Assembly: GCA_902594815.1 (NCBI GenBank)
Contig: CACJNL010000011.1
Coordinates: 1-43,574 of the forward strand
Source: an uncultured Alphaproteobacteria bacterium
Lineage (GTDB): Bacteria > Pseudomonadota > Alphaproteobacteria > HIMB59 > GCA-002718135
DNA: 43,574 nucleotides
Direction: 5' to 3'
Shown: piece after piece, positions 1-8,345 of the stretch
Layout of the letters: each line of letters starts with the position of its first letter
Numbering within the stretch: position 1 is the first letter of the stretch
The notes under the pieces: generated by a model
Databases searched by the model: none
Told to the model about the DNA's origin: nothing
What the model saw: only the letters and a program-made list of their open reading frames with translations
Program-made: the position numbers and the translations under genes

Positions 1-288
1 GCAGCTTTGGCAGGTATTGTTAATTCTTCTAGATCAATATCAGCACAACCTTCTGATGATTTCAGTTTCGTTTTTGCAGTTTTAACCGCAGTAATTGTAG
101 GAGGAACTTCTATTATGGGAGGCAAGGGTGCAATTTGGCGTACTGTTGCTGCGGCTTTCTTTTTAGCTTTTATGAATAATGGCTTTAACCTTTTACAAGT
201 TGATCCATTATGGCAAAGAATAATTTTAGGATTAGTAATTGTAATTGCTGTTGCACTAGACTCTTGGTCACAGAGAAAAAATGTTTAA
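1..288 (+). CDS. ABC transporter permease, ribose/RbsC type (3' end only)
   Basis: C-terminal 95 residues of an inner-membrane permease; the reading frame is open from base 1, so the gene begins outside the window. The segment SAQPSDDF followed by a hydrophobic helix with GGTSIMGGKGAIW and then NNGFNLL matches the C-terminal part of the RbsC/sugar-type ABC permeases (BPD_transp_2 family), where a GGTSxxGGKG loop joins two membrane helices. A further helix (about residues 73-86) ends in a charged tail. The substrate cannot be told from this fragment. The hydantoinase-like gene starts 30 bases downstream on the same strand, so cotranscription is likely. Confidence 0.8.
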   Translation, partial: AALAGIVNSSRSISAQPSDDFSFVFAVLTAVIVGGTSIMGGKGAIWRTVAAAFFLAFMNNGFNLLQVDPLWQRIILGLVIVIAVALDSWSQRKNV

Positions 289-318
289 CTTTATTAAATG
301 TATGTATAAATATTAGTT

Positions 319-1860
319 ATGATAAGAATAGGGGTTGATGTTGGAGGAACAAATACTGATGCAGTAGTAATGCAATCAGAAAAATTTTTAGGTGGTGCTA
401 AAAGCCCCACAACTAAAGATATTTTATCAGGTGTAGAAAATGCTATTAATGCAGCTCTCAATGAAGCTAAAACTGAGTCTAAAGATGTTAAAGCGCTAAT
501 CATAGGCACAACCCATTTTGTAAATGCTATTGTTCAAAGAAATAAATTGGCAAAAACTGGATTAATTAGAATTTGTTTACCATCCGGTGGATCTATTTTA
601 CCTTTTGCAGATTGGCCAAAAGAATTAGTTGAGTCTATGAATGGAAACTTTCAGCTAGTTAAAGGTGGCTTTGAAATGGACGGAAGTGAGATTTCAAAAT
701 TAGATAAAAAAGAAATTATTAATGCATTAGATGAATTAAAAAAATTAGGTTGTGATCAAATTGCTATCAGCTCAGTTTTTGCAACAGTCAGAGGTGACAT
801 GGAGCAAGAAGCATTTGATATCATAAAAGAAAACTCACCAAACACAAACATTTCTCTAAGTAAAAATATTGGAGGAATGGGACTATTAGAGAGAGAAAAT
901 GCTGCATTAATAAACGCAACTTTAAAACCACTTGCAAAAGAAGTTGTAGAATCATTTGAAGAACTTCGTAAGAAAATGCAATTTAATTGTTCAATGTTTT
1001 TTACAAGAAATGATGGCACTTTAATTCAGTCTTCTGAGGTAATTGAATTGCCTGTTCTGACTTTTGCTTGTGGTCCTACTAACTCAATGAGAGGTGCAGC
1101 TTTTTTATCTAAAGAAAAAAATGCACTTGTTGTAGATGTAGGAGGCACTACTACTGATGTAGGAGAAGTAAAAGATGGATTTCCCAGACAAGCAGGTACC
1201 TCTGTTACAGTAGCAGATGTAAGAACAAATTTTTCTATGCCAGATGTAATAAGCTTTGGGTTAGGAGGAGGATCTATCATTGATATTGAAAAACCTTCAG
1301 TAGGTCCTCAATCAGTTGGGCATGAATTAACTAATAAAGCTAAAGTATTTGGAGGTGATGTACTGACAGCTAGTGATGTAGCAGTTTCTTATGGAAGATG
1401 TACAATAGGTACAACACAAGCTCCTGAAATAAATAATAAAAAAGATATAATTCATCTAATGGATCAAATGGTTGAAGACAAAGTTGCAAGAGCAAGAACA
1501 TCAAGTGAAAAAATACCTGTTATTGCCGTAGGGGGAGGAAGTGTTATGCTTGATAATAAAATCGATGGTTTGAATGTTATAAAACCACCCCACAATGATT
1601 TAGCAAATGCAGTAGGAGCGGCTATAGCTCAGGTTAGTGGACAAGTATCAAAAGTTATATTGATTGATGATAAATTAGATAGGGAAAGTGCTATAAAGCA
1701 GGTTACAGATGAAGCAACAAAACTTGCTGTAGATAGAAATGCTGATCCAAATACAATTAATGTGTTGGCAGTATCAGATATGCCCTTATCTTATTTGCCA
1801 GGAAATAATTTATTAATCAATGTTACTGTAGTAGGTGATCTTAAAATGGAGAATAAATAA
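319..1860 (+). CDS. Hydantoinase/oxoprolinase family protein (HyuA-like subunit)
   Basis: A 513-residue protein with the ASKHA-type ATP-binding fold of the hydantoinase A/oxoprolinase family. GVDVGGTNTDAVV at residues 5-17 is the first phosphate loop, and VVDVGGTTTDVG near residue 271 is the second. SFGLGGGSIID and a late VGGGSVM are also typical. Family members hydrolyse cyclic amides such as hydantoins or 5-oxoproline with ATP, but many are uncharacterised. The length fits the short forms that pair with DUF917 proteins, and a DUF917 gene follows at once, so the two probably form one enzyme or complex. The substrate is unknown. Confidence 0.85.
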   Translation: MIRIGVDVGGTNTDAVVMQSEKFLGGAKSPTTKDILSGVENAINAALNEAKTESKDVKALIIGTTHFVNAIVQRNKLAKTGLIRICLPSGGSILPFADWPKELVESMNGNFQLVKGGFEMDGSEISKLDKKEIINALDELKKLGCDQIAISSVFATVRGDMEQEAFDIIKENSPNTNISLSKNIGGMGLLERENAALINATLKPLAKEVVESFEELRKKMQFNCSMFFTRNDGTLIQSSEVIELPVLTFACGPTNSMRGAAFLSKEKNALVVDVGGTTTDVGEVKDGFPRQAGTSVTVADVRTNFSMPDVISFGLGGGSIIDIEKPSVGPQSVGHELTNKAKVFGGDVLTASDVAVSYGRCTIGTTQAPEINNKKDIIHLMDQMVEDKVARARTSSEKIPVIAVGGGSVMLDNKIDGLNVIKPPHNDLANAVGAAIAQVSGQVSKVILIDDKLDRESAIKQVTDEATKLAVDRNADPNTINVLAVSDMPLSYLPGNNLLINVTVVGDLKMENK

Positions 1861-1864
1861 TCTT

Positions 1865-2929
1865 ATGCAAAAAATTATTTCAGTTGATAAAGATAATTTG
1901 GAAGCTATTGCAATAGGTGGAGCTGTTCTTGGTTCAGGAGGGGGAGGTGACCCTTATGTGGGGAGGTTAATGACTAATCAAATTCTTGAAAAAGCTGAAC
2001 CAGTTAAGGTGATTGAAGTTGAATCACTTAATGATGATGAATTAATCCTACCAATCGCGATGATGGGTGCACCAACAGTAATGATGGAAAAATTTCCATC
2101 GGGCAATGAGTTCACTCAACTTGTTTCAATGATGGAAAAATTGATGCAAAAAAAAGTATCTGCCATTTTGTGTATTGAAGCTGGAGGATTAAATTCTACC
2201 ATTCCTTTTGTTGCTGCAGCTAAATTAGGTTTACCAATAGTTGATGGTGATGCAATGGGAAGAGCATTTCCAGAATTACAAATGGTCTCATTCACATTAG
2301 GAGGGATTACAGCTACACCAATGGCAATGATTGATGACAAAGGTAATGGTGCCACATTTGATACAATTAGTAATCAATGGACTGAAAAGCTTGCCAGAGC
2401 ATTAACAATTCAAATGGGTGGTTCTGCAATGGTGAGTTTGTATCCAGTAACCGCTAAAGATTGTAAAAAATATTTAATTAAAAACAGTTTATCTTTGATC
2501 CATTATATTGGAAATGTAGTTAAGGAACATTCATTTAATGCGTATCAAATTCTAGCAAAAGAACTTCATGGCAAACATTTGTTTCAAGCTAGAGTAAGAG
2601 ATGTTGAAAGAACTGCTGGTGAAGGTTTTACAAGAGGTGTTGTAAAATTAGAGGGAATAGGTGATTTTATTGGAAGAAGTGCCAAGCTTGATTTTCAAAA
2701 TGAATTTTTGATTGCAATGGAGGGAGAAACAGTTTTAGCTACAACACCAGATTTGATTTGTTTATTTGATGCTAATACTGGAGAACCTGTAACAACAGAG
2801 GCAATGAAATATGGACTTGCTGTTAATGTGTTAGGTCTCCCATGTGATCCAATTTGGAGATCTAAAGAAGCAATTGATTTAGTTGGTCCTAAATATTTTA
2901 AATATGACGTTGAATATAAACCTCTTTAA
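1865..2929 (+). CDS. DUF917 family protein
   Basis: About 354 residues, beginning MQKIISVDKDNLEAIAIGGA with the glycine-rich LGSGGGGDPYVG stretch expected near the start of DUF917 proteins. Other conserved-looking parts are EAGGLNS and PIVDGDAMGRAFPELQ. The ATG at 1865 is preferred over an in-frame GTG at 1835, because the GTG lies inside the upstream gene and the ATG has a GGAG 13 bases upstream. DUF917 proteins are commonly adjacent or fused to hydantoinase/oxoprolinase proteins, as here. The biochemical role is not established; an accessory or second catalytic subunit acting on a cyclic amide is an inference. Confidence 0.85.
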   Translation: MQKIISVDKDNLEAIAIGGAVLGSGGGGDPYVGRLMTNQILEKAEPVKVIEVESLNDDELILPIAMMGAPTVMMEKFPSGNEFTQLVSMMEKLMQKKVSAILCIEAGGLNSTIPFVAAAKLGLPIVDGDAMGRAFPELQMVSFTLGGITATPMAMIDDKGNGATFDTISNQWTEKLARALTIQMGGSAMVSLYPVTAKDCKKYLIKNSLSLIHYIGNVVKEHSFNAYQILAKELHGKHLFQARVRDVERTAGEGFTRGVVKLEGIGDFIGRSAKLDFQNEFLIAMEGETVLATTPDLICLFDANTGEPVTTEAMKYGLAVNVLGLPCDPIWRSKEAIDLVGPKYFKYDVEYKPL

Positions 2930-2931
2930 TA

Positions 2932-3369
2932 TTAATCCTTAACCGTTTCCATTGAAACAAATGTAGAGGTAGAGGCTACGTTTGGTAATGAAGATATTTT
3001 TTCAGCAAGTATAGTTCTGTATTGTGAAATGTTTTTTGTCCTTACTTTAAGTAAATAATCAAAACTTCCAGCTATCATATGACATTGTTCTATACTTTCT
3101 AATTTACTAACTTCTCTATTAAAATTTTCTAGAGCGTTTGCTCGCGTGTCAGATAAAACAACTTGAACAAAAGCAATATGAGCTTTCTGAAGTTGTTCAA
3201 AATTTACTCTAGCATGGTAGCCAAGTATATATTTTTTATCTTCAAGTTTTTTTAAGCGTGCCTGACATGGCGATATAGATAAATTTACCTTTTTTGCTAG
3301 GTCACTAAGTTTGATACGGCCATTTTTAGCAAGAATCCTGAGAATTTCTTCATCAATTTTATCGATCAT
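2932..3369 (-). CDS. Lrp/AsnC family transcriptional regulator (PutR-like)
   Basis: A 145-residue protein with the Lrp architecture. The N-terminal AsnC-type helix-turn-helix (about residues 1-60) contains DEEILRILAKNGR and LAKKVNLSISPCQARLKKLE. The C-terminal half is a ligand-binding RAM domain with IAGSFDYLLKV. It lies divergently 135 bases from putA. In several alphaproteobacteria an Lrp-type PutR placed this way activates putA in response to proline, and the PutA here lacks the N-terminal ribbon-helix-helix repressor domain found in enteric PutA. The PutR role is inferred from that context. Its 3' end abuts the DUF917 gene tail to tail. Confidence 0.85.
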   Translation of the reverse strand: MIDKIDEEILRILAKNGRIKLSDLAKKVNLSISPCQARLKKLEDKKYILGYHARVNFEQLQKAHIAFVQVVLSDTRANALENFNREVSKLESIEQCHMIAGSFDYLLKVRTKNISQYRTILAEKISSLPNVASTSTFVSMETVKD

Positions 3370-3370
3370 A

Positions 3371-3425
3371 ATAATTATTCATGTAAAAATTTAATATTGA
3401 GGTATTTTATACTGAATAATAATTA
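3371..3425. promoter_or_regulatory. Inverted repeat between lrp and putA, possible operator
   Basis: ATAATTATTCA at 3371-3381 is nearly the reverse complement of TGAATAATAAT at 3413-3423, with about 31 bases between. It lies in the divergent spacer just ahead of the regulator's start codon. Lrp-family proteins often bind pairs of AT-rich palindromic half-sites and autoregulate. The background is so AT-rich that chance is a real alternative. The rest of the 135-base spacer shows no other clear signal. Confidence 0.25.
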
Positions 3426-3504
3426 ATTACTAATAAAATTTTCTAAATTAAAATAATCTACAGTAAAAATTTTGGATAAAACTATTGTAAACTATTAAAA
3501 ATTT

Positions 3505-6129
3505 ATGGAACTGAAAGATATATTCAATAACAAATTTACAGATCAAGCATCTTTGACAAATGATTTTTTAGTCCCAGATGTCTCTAATTATCTTCAAATT
3601 AATGAAACAGAAATAGAAGCTAGTGCAAAAAAGATAATCAAGTCCGCTAGGAGTTACAATTCATATAATGCGTTTGAAAAATTAATGCATGAATACGATC
3701 TGTCAAGTTCTGAAGGAATTGTGTTAATGTGTTTAGCTGAAGCGCTATTAAGAATTCCTGATAACAAAACAATTAATGATTTAATTGAAGATAAGATCCC
3801 AACCGGTCAATGGAAAGAACATATAAAAAATGACAATAATATTTTTGTAAATATCTCCTCTATTGCATTTTTAATGACGGGAAAAATTTTGAAGCAGGGA
3901 GAACTGAAAGAAGCTGATATTTTCATGTCTGCTGTAAAGAACATTAGTAAACCTGTTTTACGTTCAGTAATAAAACAATCAATTAATATTTTAGCTAAAC
4001 AATTTATCTTTGAAAAAGATATTAAAAGAGCATCAAAACTCTCAAAAAAACTTGAAGACTCAATATATGCTTATTCGTTTGATATGCTTGGAGAAGGTGC
4101 TAGAACTTATGAAGATGCCGATAAATATTTTGAGAATTATAAAAATGCTATTAAAGTTATAGGCGATTCATCCTCAGAAAAAAAACATAGTATTTCAATA
4201 AAATTATCCGCTTTGCATCCTCGATATGAAAGAGCTAAATTAGAATTACTTAAAAAAGAATTATTGCCAAAATTATTTGAGTTAATCGAACTTGCAAAAA
4301 AGTTTAATGTGGATGTCTGTTTTGATGCTGAGGAAGCAGATCGTCTTAATGTATCTCTCTTTTTAGTCGAAGATATTTTGAATAGTAATTTGATTGATAA
4401 TACCTATTCAGGTTTTGGTATTGCTGTTCAAGCTTACCAACAACGAGCTATTTTTGTTTTAGAGTGGCTAGATAAAAAATTAATTTCACTAAATAAAAAA
4501 ATGAATGTACGACTTGTAAAAGGCGCCTATTGGGATACCGAAATAAAACTTGCACAAGAAAAAGGTTTGGATAATTATCCTGTTTTTACTAAAAAGTTTA
4601 TTACGGATTTATCTTATTTAAAATGTGCACATATTTTAGCAGCCTCAAATAATATATTTCCACAATTTGCAACTCATAATGCTTTTACAATAGCTTATGT
4701 GCAGCAATTATTTAAAAACAAAACACATGAGTTCCAAAAATTACATGGTATGGGAGATGAAATATATACCCATTTTAGTAACGAAGATAATTTTTCTTGT
4801 AGAGTCTATGCTCCTGTAGGAGGTTACAATGATCTATTACCATATTTAGTTAGACGTCTTTTGGAAAATGGTGCAAATACATCATTTATCCATCAGTTAA
4901 ATAAAAAAAATACTGATGAAAAAACCCTACTCCAATCTCCCTTAACAAGATTACAAAATATTCATAATAATAAAATTGTTAAGCCAGAAAACATTTTTCC
5001 AGATAGAAAAAACTCAATTGGTGTTGATTTAACTGAAGAAAAAAACCTAGAATTATTTGGTAATTTACAAGATATAATTAATGTACAGCCTTCCTCTGTC
5101 GTTAATGGTGTTGATAAAAAATCTTCATTAACAGAACAAATCATATCGCCATATAATAAGAAAAAAATTCTTGGTCACGTGAACTATGCTGATAATAATA
5201 TTATCAATGAAGCATTAGAAAGTCTAAATCTATATCAAAATGAATGGAAGAACAGTTCAATTGGTAAAAGAATTAATATAGTCAATAAATTTGCTAATCT
5301 ACTTGAGAGTAATTATCATTTACTTGTATCCTGTTGTGTTAAAGAAGCTGGTAAAACTATACACGACTCTATTGCAGATATCAGGGAAGCAATTGATTTT
5401 TGCAGATATTATGCAGTTGAGGCTGAAAAAACTTTTGAGGAAAAAAATTTGCCAGGACCAACTGGAGAAAAAAATATCTATAAACTAAAAGCCAGAGGTT
5501 TGACTTGTGTAATCAGTCCATGGAATTTCCCCATTGCTATTTTTGTTGGACAAATGATCGCTTCATTAGTTTGTGGTAATGTTACATTTATTAAACCTGC
5601 TGAACAAACTTCTAATCTCAGTTATGTAATCTTCAAACTCCTTTTAAGCGCAGGACTTCCAAGTAATGCTGCTGCTCTTATTTTAGGTAGAGGAGAAACA
5701 ATAGGTCCACAAATATTTTCTCATAAAAATTTACAAAATGTTGTTTTTACAGGATCTCTAGAAACAGCAAAGATTATACAAAAACAACTTTATGAAAGAG
5801 ATGATTTAATTAATTTAATAGCTGAAACTGGCGGTTTAAATTGCCTAATTGCTGACAGTTCAGCACTTACAGAACACGTCGTAGAGGATGTAATAAATTC
5901 TGCATTTAATAGCGCAGGTCAGCGATGTTCTGCTTGTCGGATATTATGTATTGAAGAAAATGTTTATAAGAAAACATTATCTATGCTCAAAGGCGCTGTT
6001 GACACGCTATCTGTATCAAGCCCAGAAATAATTTCTACCGACATCGGACCGGTTATTGATGAAGAGGCAAAAGACAAAATTAACCATTATATAAAAAGTT
6101 TTACAAAAAATATCAATCAAAATATTTAA
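3505..6129 (+). CDS. putA: Bifunctional proline dehydrogenase / P5C dehydrogenase PutA (main reading frame, frameshifted)
   Basis: Oxidises proline to glutamate through pyrroline-5-carboxylate. The first half is the FAD-dependent proline dehydrogenase barrel, with DAEEADR, RLVKGAYWD, ATHNAF and the late RVYAPVGGYNDLLPYLVRR. The second half is an aldehyde dehydrogenase with SPWNFP, FTGSLETA, AETGG and the catalytic cysteine Cys808 in GQRCSA. It lacks an N-terminal DNA-binding domain, so it is the short form of about 1000 residues. The frame closes prematurely at 6127-6129 before the aldehyde dehydrogenase is complete; the missing 149 codons follow in the -1 frame. A divergent Lrp-type gene is its likely regulator. 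Confidence 0.92.
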   Translation: MELKDIFNNKFTDQASLTNDFLVPDVSNYLQINETEIEASAKKIIKSARSYNSYNAFEKLMHEYDLSSSEGIVLMCLAEALLRIPDNKTINDLIEDKIPTGQWKEHIKNDNNIFVNISSIAFLMTGKILKQGELKEADIFMSAVKNISKPVLRSVIKQSINILAKQFIFEKDIKRASKLSKKLEDSIYAYSFDMLGEGARTYEDADKYFENYKNAIKVIGDSSSEKKHSISIKLSALHPRYERAKLELLKKELLPKLFELIELAKKFNVDVCFDAEEADRLNVSLFLVEDILNSNLIDNTYSGFGIAVQAYQQRAIFVLEWLDKKLISLNKKMNVRLVKGAYWDTEIKLAQEKGLDNYPVFTKKFITDLSYLKCAHILAASNNIFPQFATHNAFTIAYVQQLFKNKTHEFQKLHGMGDEIYTHFSNEDNFSCRVYAPVGGYNDLLPYLVRRLLENGANTSFIHQLNKKNTDEKTLLQSPLTRLQNIHNNKIVKPENIFPDRKNSIGVDLTEEKNLELFGNLQDIINVQPSSVVNGVDKKSSLTEQIISPYNKKKILGHVNYADNNIINEALESLNLYQNEWKNSSIGKRINIVNKFANLLESNYHLLVSCCVKEAGKTIHDSIADIREAIDFCRYYAVEAEKTFEEKNLPGPTGEKNIYKLKARGLTCVISPWNFPIAIFVGQMIASLVCGNVTFIKPAEQTSNLSYVIFKLLLSAGLPSNAAALILGRGETIGPQIFSHKNLQNVVFTGSLETAKIIQKQLYERDDLINLIAETGGLNCLIADSSALTEHVVEDVINSAFNSAGQRCSACRILCIEENVYKKTLSMLKGAVDTLSVSSPEIISTDIGPVIDEEAKDKINHYIKSFTKNINQNI

Positions 6130-6551
6130 GTAACATTGATGGTTTTTTTGTAAATCCCACAATTGTAGAAATAAATCAAATCAGCGAGGTTAAAGAAGAA
6201 ATATTTGGACCTGTGCTTCATGTTCTTTCTTTTGATTCAAAAAAAATTGTTGAGTTATGTAATCAAATCAATTCTCTTAATTACGGTTTAACAATAGGAA
6301 TTCATAGTAGAATTGATAAAGTAATTAACACTGTAATTAAAAATACTAGTGTAGGTAACACGTATATAAATAGAAACATTGTTGGAGCTGTTGTAGGCTC
6401 ACAACCATTTGGTGGACACAATAAATCAGGAACAGGACCTAAAGCTGGAGGTCCTGAATATCTAAAGAAATTTTGTTATGAATATAGCATATCAAATAAT
6501 GTGGTTGCAATGGGAGGCAATGTAGATCTTTTATCTAACGTTTATGATTAA
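6105..6551 (+). CDS. putA: PutA C-terminal segment in the -1 frame
   Basis: This segment completes the P5C dehydrogenase domain. It continues with DGFFVNPTIVEI, EEIFGPVLHV, YGLTIGIHSRID, VGNTYINRN, GAVVGSQPFGGHNKSGTGPK and GGPEYL, all expected at the end of PutA. The frame is open back through the A-run at 6105-6110, where a -1 shift would join it to the main frame and give a 1015-residue protein. The switch sits on A_AAA_AAT read in phase as X_XXY_YYZ. An undercalled A in the homopolymer would produce the same picture and is the simplest explanation. The coding signal after the switch is intact, arguing against long-standing decay. Confidence 0.85.
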   Translation, partial: KKYQSKYLSNIDGFFVNPTIVEINQISEVKEEIFGPVLHVLSFDSKKIVELCNQINSLNYGLTIGIHSRIDKVINTVIKNTSVGNTYINRNIVGAVVGSQPFGGHNKSGTGPKAGGPEYLKKFCYEYSISNNVVAMGGNVDLLSNVYD

Positions 6552-6577
6552 AGGAAACTTTGATGTTTGAATTTTAT

Positions 6578-7042
6578 TTAATTAAACTTATCTTCAAATT
6601 CAGCCAAAACAGTCTCATAAACTTTTCTTTTAAAAGGGACAGCATTTTCTATAAGTTCTGAATGTTCTATCCACTTCCATTCACTAAATTCTGGATTTTG
6701 TGTTTCAACATTTATGTCTTCATCATTTCCAGTAAAATTAAAAATAAACCATTTTTGAGTCTGACCAATATAAGTTTTTCCCCATGGAAGGTGTTTTAAG
6801 GTCTCCTCTGGAATTTCATAATTAATCCATTGTGAAGAAATTTTATGTAAATCAGCATTATTGGTCCCAATTTCTTCCATCATTTCTCGCCAAACTGCTT
6901 CTTCAGGCTTTTCATTATCATCAATGCCACCCTGAGGCATTTGCCAATAACCACTTGGGTGATCTAAACGTCTTCCAACAAGTATCTTGTTTTCAGCATT
7001 TAAAATCATCATCCCAACACATTTTCTATACTGATTTGTCAT
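6578..7042 (-). CDS. rppH: RNA pyrophosphohydrolase RppH (Nudix)
   Basis: A Nudix hydrolase of 154 residues that removes pyrophosphate from the 5' end of mRNA, starting decay. The start is placed at MTNQYRKCVG (ATG 7042), one base after the ctpA stop; an upstream in-frame ATG at 7054 lies inside ctpA. YRKCVGMMI at the N terminus and GYWQMPQGGID leading into the Nudix box (GGIDDNEKPEEAVWREMMEE) are characteristic of RppH/YgdP rather than generic Nudix proteins. It is the last gene of the minus-strand housekeeping operon and follows ctpA, a common alphaproteobacterial arrangement. Confidence 0.93.
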   Translation of the reverse strand: MTNQYRKCVGMMILNAENKILVGRRLDHPSGYWQMPQGGIDDNEKPEEAVWREMMEEIGTNNADLHKISSQWINYEIPEETLKHLPWGKTYIGQTQKWFIFNFTGNDEDINVETQNPEFSEWKWIEHSELIENAVPFKRKVYETVLAEFEDKFN

Positions 7043-7043
7043 A

Positions 7044-8333
7044 TTACTCTTCAAAAGACTCTTCGAATAAACTTAAACCTCGAATTAAGTCTAATGCTCT
7101 TCTAAGCTGATAGTCCCTTGCCAGCCTCTCTTCTTTCTCACTTAATTCAACATTGTCTTCTTCTTTATTATTAGAGTTATTATCTTCCTTATCTAAAGAG
7201 TCTTTTAAATCAGACTCAGAATATCTTTTAAAGTCAAATGACTCAAATTCACCTTGCTCTATAACAATGTCAGGAGTAATTCCTTTCCCTTGAATTGACT
7301 CACCCGAAGGAGTGTAATACCTTGCAGTTGTTAATCTTATTCCAGAAATATTATCTGAGTTAGATCTTTGAAAGGGTATAATTGTTTGAACTGATCCTTT
7401 ACCAAAAGATTGTGTACCTATTACTATTGCTCGCCGGTGATCTTGTAGCGCTCCTGCAACTATTTCAGAGGCAGATGCAGAACCACCATTTATAATAACT
7501 ACAATGGGTTTGCCATTAGTAAGATCTTTATTTTTTGCTCTATATCTTCTTATATCTTTTGTTTCTCTACCTCTAGTTGAAACTATTTCACCACGCTTTA
7601 AAAAAATATCCGTAATTTTCACTGCCTGATTAAGTAAGCCTCCTGGATTTGATCGCAAATCGAGAACATAACCATTTATGTCTTCATTTTCTTTTTGAAT
7701 TGTATTTATAGATTTTAACAATCCTTCTTCTGTTTGCTCAGTAAAAGAAGTAATTCTTAGATACCCAATATCATTGTATACTTCGTGTTTAACAGATTGT
7801 ATTTTTATAATGTCTCTTACAACAGTAACTTCGAAGGGCTCCACACCTTCCCTAGAAATTGTCAACTTTACTGCCTTGCCTTTTTCACCGCGCATTAATT
7901 CAACTGATTCATTAAGTGTTAAACCAAAGACAGGCGTATCATCAATTTGAATGATAAAATCTCCTGCTAAAATTCCTGCTTCGTATGCGGGGCTGTCTTC
8001 AATAGGAGAAATAACTTTTACGAAACCTTCTTCCATGGTTATTTCAATTCCTAACCCCCCAAATTTTCCCTGAGTATCCATTTGCATTTCTTGCCATACT
8101 TCTTCATTCATGTATCCGGAATGAGGGTCAAGACCAGTCAACATGCCATCTATTGCCTTTTCAATTAATTCTTGATCGGTTACTTCTTCGACGTACTCAG
8201 AACGAACTCTATCAAATACTTTTCCAAACAGATCAAGGTATTCATATGTTTCTTTATTTTTGGAAGCGCTAAAAGATGCAGAAGATCCAAATAGAATAGA
8301 TAGAAATAATAAATTTCTTATAATAAATTTCAT
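7044..8333 (-). CDS. ctpA: Carboxyl-terminal processing protease CtpA (S41 family)
   Basis: Periplasmic serine protease of 429 residues. Residues 1-23 form a signal peptide. A PDZ domain follows at about 90-165 (IEDSPAYEAGILAGD, IDDTPVFGL). The S41 catalytic domain has LDLRSNPGGLLNQAV, the GGSASASEI loop and QSFGKGSVQT; Ser287 and Lys312 form the Ser/Lys dyad with the 25-residue spacing seen in Prc/Tsp. The C-terminal tail is acidic and asparagine-rich (about 370-405). Such proteases trim cell-wall hydrolases and envelope proteins. The gene sits 12 bases after rsfS and directly before rppH. Confidence 0.93.
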   Translation of the reverse strand: MKFIIRNLLFLSILFGSSASFSASKNKETYEYLDLFGKVFDRVRSEYVEEVTDQELIEKAIDGMLTGLDPHSGYMNEEVWQEMQMDTQGKFGGLGIEITMEEGFVKVISPIEDSPAYEAGILAGDFIIQIDDTPVFGLTLNESVELMRGEKGKAVKLTISREGVEPFEVTVVRDIIKIQSVKHEVYNDIGYLRITSFTEQTEEGLLKSINTIQKENEDINGYVLDLRSNPGGLLNQAVKITDIFLKRGEIVSTRGRETKDIRRYRAKNKDLTNGKPIVVIINGGSASASEIVAGALQDHRRAIVIGTQSFGKGSVQTIIPFQRSNSDNISGIRLTTARYYTPSGESIQGKGITPDIVIEQGEFESFDFKRYSESDLKDSLDKEDNNSNNKEEDNVELSEKEERLARDYQLRRALDLIRGLSLFEESFEE

Positions 8334-8345
8334 TTGTTTTACCTT

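Noticed and set aside
1835-1864. GTG start for the DUF917 gene
   Set aside because: It overlaps the hydantoinase-like gene and adds residues before the conserved N terminus; the ATG at 1865 fits better.
6105-6180. Programmed -1 ribosomal frameshifting in putA
   Set aside because: The slippery heptamer is present, but there is no strong downstream structure and no known case in PutA. A homopolymer undercall explains it more simply, so it is kept only as an alternative.
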